Of a stretch of 64,000 nt of DNA, positions 57,840-64,000 are shown piece by piece. Location of the stretch: assembly GCF_037325665.1 (NCBI RefSeq), contig NC_090255.1, forward strand, positions 20,947,154 through 21,011,153, in the 5' to 3' direction. The DNA is from Littorina saxatilis. Its lineage: Eukaryota > Mollusca > Gastropoda > Littorinimorpha > Littorinidae. A program made the translations under genes and the position numbers. Under the pieces are notes generated by a model. The model saw only the letters and a list, made by a program, of their open reading frames with translations, was not told where the DNA came from and ran no database searches. Positions within the stretch are counted from its first letter, which is position 1, and every line of letters starts with the position of its first letter.

Positions 57840-60800
57840 CCTCCTCTTTCCATCAATCTTTTCTCCACCAAAACACTCAATCCCTTCATACACACACCAC
57901 AATTACAAACGTTACAACTACAACCCCAAAGACTCACCGAGAGAACTGCCATCATCGTCACCGCCGATGAGCTCGTAGATGTTGTTACTTCGCCTGTAGA
58001 GGGCGGATTCCCGCGCAGGTCGCGAAGCGCATGGCGCACGTCGCACGATGTTGCAGTCTGTTTTGCGACGTCGTTTGCGAGCGGAAGGACGTTTGGAAAA
58101 GCTCCGGTAGCGTCCTGTAAAATAACAATGTTTTGAAAGGTATATACCATTAAAAAAAATATTACCCGCGGGTTAGGGGGAAGAATTTACCCGATGCTCC
58201 CCAGCATGTCGTAAGAGGCGACTAACGGATTCTGTTTCTCCTTTTACCCTTGTTAAGTGGTTCTTGTATAGAATATAGTCAATGTTTGTAAAGATTTTAG
58301 TCAAGCAGTATGTAAGAAATGTTAAGTCCTTTGTACTGGAAACTTGCATTCTCCCAGTAAGGTCACGTTGCAAGCCCCTGGAGCAATTATTTTTATTAGT
58401 GCTTTTGTGAACAAGAAACAATTAACAAGTGGCTCTATCCCATCTCCCCCCCTTCCCTGTCGCGATATAACCTTCGTGGTTGAAAACGACGTTAAACACC
58501 AAATAAAGAAAGAAAGATAAAAAAAAATAAAAAAATCTGTACTCACAAAGACCAACTTGGCTGTACAAACAAGATTTATCTGGTGTCACGAAATGTGTGC
58601 CTATCGAGGACTCTTTAGTACACAATTTAGGAAAGTAAACCTAAAAGCAAACAGTAGTGAACATACACAATAGTGTTGAACGGTATGCGGCTTTTAAGAA
58701 ATGAATTCAAGTTCTCCCTTCTACAGTTCCCCGTATCGTCCGCCAAACCAAATATCATATTGCTTTTAAGAGCACGTTTATAAGCTTTGCTTGTTTAATA
58801 CTAATAATCATAATAAAACATTCTTTTATAGCGCTGTTCACCGCCGAATGGCAGTCTCATGGCGCTTTACACATTAGACATTAAAATTTAACATTTTACA
58901 TAAAAAGTTTTCTCGTAAGAAATAACATACAAGCATTAAAAACAATTCATAGACAACGACCACTTATAGTTATATAAAATAATCTAGATTTGTTTTCTTA
59001 AAGATGGAAAAAAAAGGAAAAAAACCACGTTGTGCTCCATTTACTAATTGACTGTATGCGGCTTTGTTGTATGTAATTTTGCTGAATAAAAATGTTTAAA
59101 CCAATTTAAGTTCTCGCTCTGCACTGGAAGCAGCAGGGCGGGGATGTAGCTCAGTCGGTAGCGCGCTGGATTTGTATCCAGTTGGCCGCTGTCAGCGTGA
59201 GTTCGTCCCCACGTTCGGCGAGAGATTTATTTCTCAGAGTCAACTTTGTGTGCAGACTCTCCTCGGTGTCTGAACACCCCCCGTGTGTACACACAAGCAC
59301 AAGACCAAGTGCACACGAAAAAGATCCTGTAATCCATGTCAGAGTTCGGTGGGTTATAGAAACACGAAAATATCCAGCATGCTTCCCCCAAAAGCGGCGT
59401 ATGGGTGCCTAAATGGCAAGGGTAAAAAACAGTCATACACGTAAAAGCCGTGGGAGTTTCAGCCCATGAACGAACAAACAAACAAAACTGGAAGCAGCCA
59501 TGATGTTGATTTTCGGTATGTGTCCAAGTGGAGGGATGTTCTGATCCCATGCAACCACTGACCTAGCGCAATCTGAGGAAATGGCCAAAAACGTCCATGG
59601 GAAGGACGGTGCCTCAAAGAATCCTGAGGTGATATGAGAAGGATGTCCTTTGGAGTCAGCATTAAACGCTAAAAGTTATTTTCAATCGCCAAAAAACTTT
59701 GCCGTAATTGCCAACATTTTTCAGGCTGCGGGAGAGGTGACTGCATGAAACTTTCAGAAAATAGCATGATTGCATGAAACTTCAAAATATAGCAAAAACT
59801 TGGATGGTCAATTTCTGCAAATTTGTCAAAGGAATTAAATTCTAGCGACATCCCAGCACACCATTGACGGGTCAGTTACTGTTAGAGGGAAATATGTACC
59901 GGTGTAACACGACATTTTTACTCCACGAAAAATGTACTCCGGAGTAAATATTTCGTACGAAATTCTTATTCCGAGTACACTTTTCGTATGAAAAAAAGAA
60001 CTCCCTAAGGCACCTAAAAATTACTCCCTCCACGAAATTTTTACTCCCCATTGTTTTTACTTCCAGTAAATATCTCGTACGCAAAAATGGGATGCGGGCG
60101 AAGGGATAATGCCAATACGTGATCTCGCGCACACGAATGTCGCGCTACCCTCCTTCCACCCCTTCCACCACCAAGACTAACAGGGGACAAGGGAGTAAAA
60201 ATTTCGTACACCTGGCATGGGAAGTTAAATTGCTTGTGTTGGGGTGAAGTAATTTATTCGTTATTCATTCGTCAGGGAAGTAACATTTTTGTACGAAATG
60301 TTTACTCGGAACTCACCTGTCTTGGGAAGTAATTTTCTCGTGTAATGGGGGAGTGCTTTTTTCGTAAAGGGAGTAACTTTTTCGTACGAAATATTTACTC
60401 CGGAGTAAAAATCTCGTGGGAGTAATTTTCTCGTGTTACACCGGCGGTATGTGAAAAAACACACGAAAAGAAATCGTAAACCGGTCAAACCTACGGGATT
60501 TGATCGCACCCACAGGAGCTTGTATCAAAGCGCCGGTCGATCTAATCCGTAATCCTTCCTGTACTATTACTAGGACGAATAAAGGATTTGCTCGACCGCC
60601 GGCGCTTTAATTACAAGCTCCTTTGATCGCACATGACAGTGTTGACACGTCACAATAACTTAAAAGTAGATGCTTTATCACTACGCCCGAGTTTGACTGG
60701 TTGTGGTAAAATGGCCGTTTGATATATCAGTGTCAATGGACTTGCACGCTACCACAGGCAAAGAGAGAGAGAGAGGGGGGGGGGGGGGCAGAAACAGGTG

Positions 60801-61271
60801 GACAGACAGACAGAGCAGAGAGAGGCAGAGACGCGTACAGACAGACAGAAAGACAGAGGGTCAACGTCCAAAACATGCTTTGCGATAATTATCACGTACG
60901 TACCTATTCGCCTGAAAACAATCCCCACAAGAATGGCTATAACGATGACGATGAGCAAGACGCATACAATCCCACCAATCATCACGTAGGCCGTTAGTGG
61001 CGTCATCACAGCGGATGACGCATTATCATCATCCTCTCTCAAGGCTTCCATCGATGCACTGGTAGAAACTCGTCTCATTTCGCTCGATGCCGAAAATGTT
61101 TGTTTGTCACTCCCGATGTTGTCCGTAGGCAAATTCGTGTCACATGGTAGATAGGTAGTCATTTCAAGTTTAGGAAGTGCTGCTACTGTGGTCCCACCCT
61201 CGACTTCTGTTAGAGCAACTGCAGGCGCCATAGTTAGAGTGCTGGATTCATAGTTGAAGTGATGTGACTGG
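55938..61271 (-). CDS. single-pass membrane protein with Ser/Thr-rich tail (three 3' exons)
   Basis: Exons 61271-60904, 58114-57938 and 57415-55938 join in phase (1, then 1), giving about 670 residues to the stop at 55938-55940. Order: extracellular Thr/Ser-rich stalk with an NAS sequon; one membrane helix of about 22 residues coded near 60919-60985; stop-transfer FRRIG then a basic run (RKRRRK); motif NNIYELIGG; acidic DDLTTFFDSSSESGSL with DGYLHP; about 400 residues rich in Ser, Thr and Ala; then DEPPYENIRNR and C-terminus FSNIEL. The topology makes the long low-complexity part cytoplasmic. The tyrosine motifs look like SH2/PTB docking sites and the I-E-L end like a class II PDZ ligand; both are inference. 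The ectodomain exons are not seen, so the receptor family is unknown. Confidence 0.7.
57758..57838. repeat. (AC)n microsatellite
   Basis: About 40 AC units in the intron between the last two exons of the membrane protein gene. Confidence 0.95.
57938..58114 (-). CDS. membrane protein exon, basic juxtamembrane segment
   Basis: Acceptor gttattttacag, donor gtgagt on the minus strand; phase 1 in and out, 58 codons. It encodes RYRSFSKRPSARKRRRK..., then SNNIYELIGGDDDGSSL. The chosen frame is the only one that joins both neighbours. Confidence 0.72.
58165..58516 (+). mobile_element. SINE, family B
   Basis: Starts cccgcgggttaggggg, has cgtaagaggcgactaacgg, and ends ttaaacaccaaataaagaaa(GAAA). About 350 bp, the simple version of the composite copy at 24702-25330. 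No clear tRNA boxes seen; its head may come from another RNA. Confidence 0.72.
58517..59140. other. intron with LINE 3' tail
   Basis: 58795-58885 is a minus-strand LINE-type tail (cgctataaaagaatg after gccattcggcggtg). The rest is AT-rich intron. Confidence 0.45.
59141..59490 (+). mobile_element. tRNA-derived SINE, family E1
   Basis: The head gggatgtagctcagtcgg (box A) with gagttcgtccc (weak box B), then the cacgttcggcgag segment shared with 50648. The body from cacaagaccaagtgc to gggagtttcagccca is shared with 63404-63780. Tail aacaaacaaa. Confidence 0.82.
59899..60444. mobile_element. self-similar palindromic MITE
   Basis: Ends ccggtgtaacacga and its inverse tcgtgttacaccgg extend about 65 bp with mismatches. 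The inside is largely variants of one motif, ggagtaa plus A/T plus tcgtacgaaa, in both orientations. No gene. Superfamily unknown; possible short target repeat tatgt on both sides. Confidence 0.68.
60510..60621. mobile_element. short MITE with 11-bp target repeat
   Basis: 112 bp with inverted ends aggagcttgta...aaagcgccgg, flanked by perfect tttgatcgcac (60499-60509, 60622-60632). The 11-bp figure may include a base or two of chance match. Confidence 0.7.
60904..61271 (-). CDS. membrane protein exon with transmembrane helix
   Basis: The donor (gtacgt, minus strand) after FRRI-G is clear, phase 1 out. The 5' border is not. An acceptor at 61271 (gattcttcag) keeps the frame. A better-looking one at 61350 (aatacttccag) opens a plausible 37-codon stretch (DGSYMTQKRTVKVEDSS) in another frame that meets a stop near 61234, which would need a 1-base frameshift to join. 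I annotate the first. Confidence 0.6.
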
Positions 61272-61391
61272 CTGAAGAATCTTCAACTTTCACCGTCCTT
61301 TTTTGCGTCATGTACGAGCCATCGTGTCTCAAAAGCGTTGCGGGTATATCTGGAAGTATTTAGAGTTTTCCTTGTAAATGTATCAAATATA

Positions 61392-61394
61392 TAC

Positions 61395-61465
<71 letters not shown>
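61392..61465. repeat. (AC)n microsatellite
   Basis: About 36 AC units. GA-rich (61540-61573) and C-rich (61618-61650) tracts follow. Confidence 0.95.
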
Positions 61466-61659
61466 CACGCGCGCGCGAACAGAGAGAGGGAGAGAGAATT
61501 GAATTGACATTTATTTTTCGAGGGTGACATAATAAGCAATGTTTATTGAGAGAGAGATAGAGAGAGAGATCAGGGGGGGGTGGGGGGTGGGTGTTACAGG
61601 GGTTCCGGACGCCCCCGACACCCCCCCCCACCCCCCCCCCCCCACCCCCGGCTGTTAAA

Positions 61660-62820
61660 AAAAACCCTGATTTAATACTAAATTAAAAGAATTAATGAGT
61701 GACTGCTGACACCAGTTGATCATGTTTAAAATCAGAGAGAGAGAGAGAGGAAACGACACAAAGGCTCACACACAATAACCCTTGTACGATGTAACTGCAG
61801 ATCTGGTTTAACATTGTTGCGTTTGGTTTGCCAGTTTACAAGTAATAATCCTGCAAATAAATGTCCTAGATTGATTTGACACGTGCAGTCCGGATATTAT
61901 TAATCTAAAACTCATTTTGATTTTTAACCAAAATGTATGGTGTTTATCCATAATTATTTGAATAGTTTAGTAGTTGTGAACATTCTCTTGAAAAAGGCAG
62001 TAGTGCATTTACGATAGTGTTGGTATGTGGGACCCTTCAGTTACGCTGGACGCTGGTTAAAAGTCTCAAGAAAGACCCCAAAAAGTCTTGTGAGTAACAA
62101 GGACATTTATGGGAAATCGGAATTCGGCCTCTGCTGTAACCTCATGCATATTCATGAGTAACACATGTACCAATCGCTGAGGCACGGTAGTGCCAGAGAT
62201 TGTTCCAGCTAGCTAAGCGTGGATGATTTCCCCTTGACCTCACGCGGTCACTCTTTTCTTTGTCTCGCTACAGACAACATCATTAATTTTTTGCTCTCTC
62301 TCTACTCTTGACTTATCTTTCGTCTTTTCCCTCCCACTCTTCCCTATGTTTCCCAGTTACCCCCTTTTTCCATTTTGCAATGCAAATTTTGTTGCACTCG
62401 GATGGCGTGCGTTGTCACAGTGAAGGACAACATAATTCTCTTTAAATAAACAACAATTTATTGATTCCTATTCGGATGGATTTGGTGACTGGGAACCATA
62501 CTTTACGTTAAACGCTTAGGTCAAAAACGCGTGGGCCCAACAAAACAATGCAGGTCACGGTGTTTAGTTTAGATCTTTGCCAAGATGAGTCACAACAAAA
62601 TAATGAAACATCTAACTTCCTTGTCCGCTGTGACCGTTTCTGCCATTGGAAGTGTTACTCACCCTTAGTTTAAACAGTTTTTAAATTCTGTTGCATACAT
62701 ACAAAGCCATAACTGATGATGTTATAATAAAGAAGCACAACAAGATAAACTTATAACTACTCACCCTTCACCCTCTCCTCTTCCTTTCGTTCTGTGTTAT
62801 CCGTTTGTTAGTTTACTTCC
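61660..62820. other. no gene seen
   Basis: Unique AT-rich DNA; upstream exons of the membrane protein gene could lie here but none is recognisable. Confidence 0.4.
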
Positions 62821-62825
62821 TTTTC

Positions 62826-62925
62826 ATTTTTTTCATTTTCATTTTCATGACTTTATTGTCCCATCGCTGGGAAATTCGGGTCGCTTCCTCCCAGTGGAAA
62901 GCTAGCTGCAACAATGACTGACTTG
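62826..62925 (-). mobile_element. truncated SINE, family F
   Basis: Shares the 3' end of the full copy at 62985-63300 (cagcgatgggacaataaag-type end, gctagctttccac). Confidence 0.6.
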
Positions 62926-62984
62926 GAAAGAATCAAAAGCTAAGTGTCTAATATTACATTAATTTTTCCCCCTTTTTTTTCCCT

Positions 62985-63300
62985 CCATTTTCAATTCATT
63001 TCGTTATTGTCCAATCGCTGGGTTATTCGGATCCGCGTCGCCTCCTCCCTGTGGAAAGCTAGCAGCAACAGAGTCGCGCTACCCAGGTGTGTGCGTGTTT
63101 AGGTGTAATCAGCCACCTGCACTTATGGCAGAATGACCAAGGTCTTTTACGTGCCACAGTGGTAACACGGGGGTGGAACATGGATACCGTCTCTGAGTCT
63201 GCACATAAAGTTGACCCGTGTCCGTCCCGGCCCGGGTTCGAACCTGCGACCCTAGCCGGGATCACAAGTCCAGTGCCTCTACTAACTGAGCTACCGGGCC
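62985..63300 (-). mobile_element. tRNA-derived SINE, family F
   Basis: The minus strand begins gggggcccggtagctcagtt (box A) with caggttcgaacccgg (box B), then a body ending cagcgattggacaataacg. Strong tRNA-like head. Confidence 0.82.
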
Positions 63301-63403
63301 CCCAAAAATATAAGAAAACAGGAATTTGCGTTTACATTGGACAGCTTAGAGAAATCAAGTACAAAGTCCATGCATTTTGAGCGCATGAGTACTAATCTTG
63401 ACG

Positions 63404-63780
63404 GGCGCTGTGGCGGAGTGGTAAGACATCGGCCTATTAATCGGAAGGTCGAGGGTTCGAATCCCGGCCGCGGCCGCCTGGTGGGTTATAAGTGTGGAGA
63501 TTTTCCGATCTCCCCGCGGCAGGTCAACTTATGTGCAGACCTGCTAGTGTTCGTGTGTACACGCAAGCACAAGACCAAGTGCGCACGGAAAAGATCCTGT
63601 AATCCATGTCAGAGTTCGGTGGGTTATAGAAACACGAAAATACCCAGCATGCTTCCTCCGAAAGCGGCCTATGGCTGCCTTAATGGCGGGGTAAAAACGG
63701 TCATACACGTAAAATTCCACTCGTGCAAAAACACGAGTGTACGTTGGAGTTTCAGCCCACGAACGCAGAAGAAGAAGAAG
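63404..63780 (+). mobile_element. tRNA-derived SINE, family E2
   Basis: The head gctgtggcggagtggtaaga (box A) with gagggttcgaatcccgg (box B) resembles a Leu/Ser-type tRNA. The body from cacaagaccaagtgcgcac to gagtttcagcccacgaacg is the same as in family E1. Tail (GAA)n. Confidence 0.85.
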
Positions 63781-64000
63781 GAGTACTAGTCGTGAGATAA
63801 GATTGCGGTGAAAACAACATGAAACAAATATGACAAGGTTATGATGGACCTTTGGTTTCGATATTTTTCTTGGTTTACGGCTGAACAACATTTTATTCAG
63901 AATTTCTTCGCATGAACAGTTCAAAAACATACAGCTAGGACACGTACTCAGGCAAATGCTTATGTCACGATATTCTTTCTTGTTGGTTGCTCTTTTTATC

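Noticed and set aside
57683-58150. Protein with a long CVCV run
   Set aside because: The run is a translated (AC)n microsatellite; only 57938-58114 is exon, in a different frame.
59141-59215. tRNA gene
   Set aside because: Box A and a weak box B are present, but the cloverleaf is not intact and a SINE body with tail follows. The same applies to the tRNA-like heads at 365-435, 37950-38020, 50648, 63240-63300 and 63404.

Overview
The window reads as nuclear DNA of a marine mollusc, most likely a gastropod. Its protein-coding exons are small and phased and sit in introns packed with transposons. It carries many tRNA-derived SINEs, long GT/CT microsatellites, DIRS-type retroelements, Tc1/mariner, piggyBac- and Harbinger-type MITEs and Helitron-like repeats. 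This is inferred from element types and gene structure; no species call is possible from the sequence alone.

1-43.6 kb, + strand: the 3' part of a large gene that I read as TRANK1-like (TPR and ankyrin repeat containing 1), moderate confidence. Twenty exons fit one open, phase-consistent chain. Five exons at 518-4310 (copy 1) recur at 38809-43178 (copy 2) at roughly 94% protein identity (hand count). Introns and a foldback MITE are duplicated with them. Nine further exons at 9474-32657 lie between the copies and join copy 2 in phase. A short terminal exon (43580-43642) follows copy 2 but is absent after copy 1, where homology stops at the first base of an LTR element.

The introns hold: a broken Gmr1-like Gypsy element (4680-9043); two copies of a Helentron-like repeat bracketing one exon; a frameshifted Tc1/mariner element (11568-13191); a near-complete DIRS-like element in antisense (14771-20527); a piggyBac-type MITE split by a LINE fragment (21145-22231); a decayed DIRS-like element in sense (25339-30832), inside which lies a 5S rRNA-like stretch; and, in copy 2 only, an element whose inverted ends are arrays of a 16-bp minisatellite (39923-40741).

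43.6-55.9 kb: 3' UTR, then a two-level tandem repeat field (about 145-bp units within about 958-bp units), a Helitron-like element ending in hairpin plus CTAG, SINEs, a piggyBac-type MITE, LINE remnants and a Harbinger-type MITE. I see no gene in this stretch.

55.9-61.3 kb, - strand: the last three exons of a single-pass membrane protein. It has a short extracellular stalk, one membrane helix, a basic stop-transfer segment and a tail of about 550 residues rich in Ser, Thr and Ala with tyrosine motifs (YELI, YLHP, YENI). Its 5' exons lie beyond the window or were not recognised. 61.3-64 kb holds microsatellites and SINEs only.
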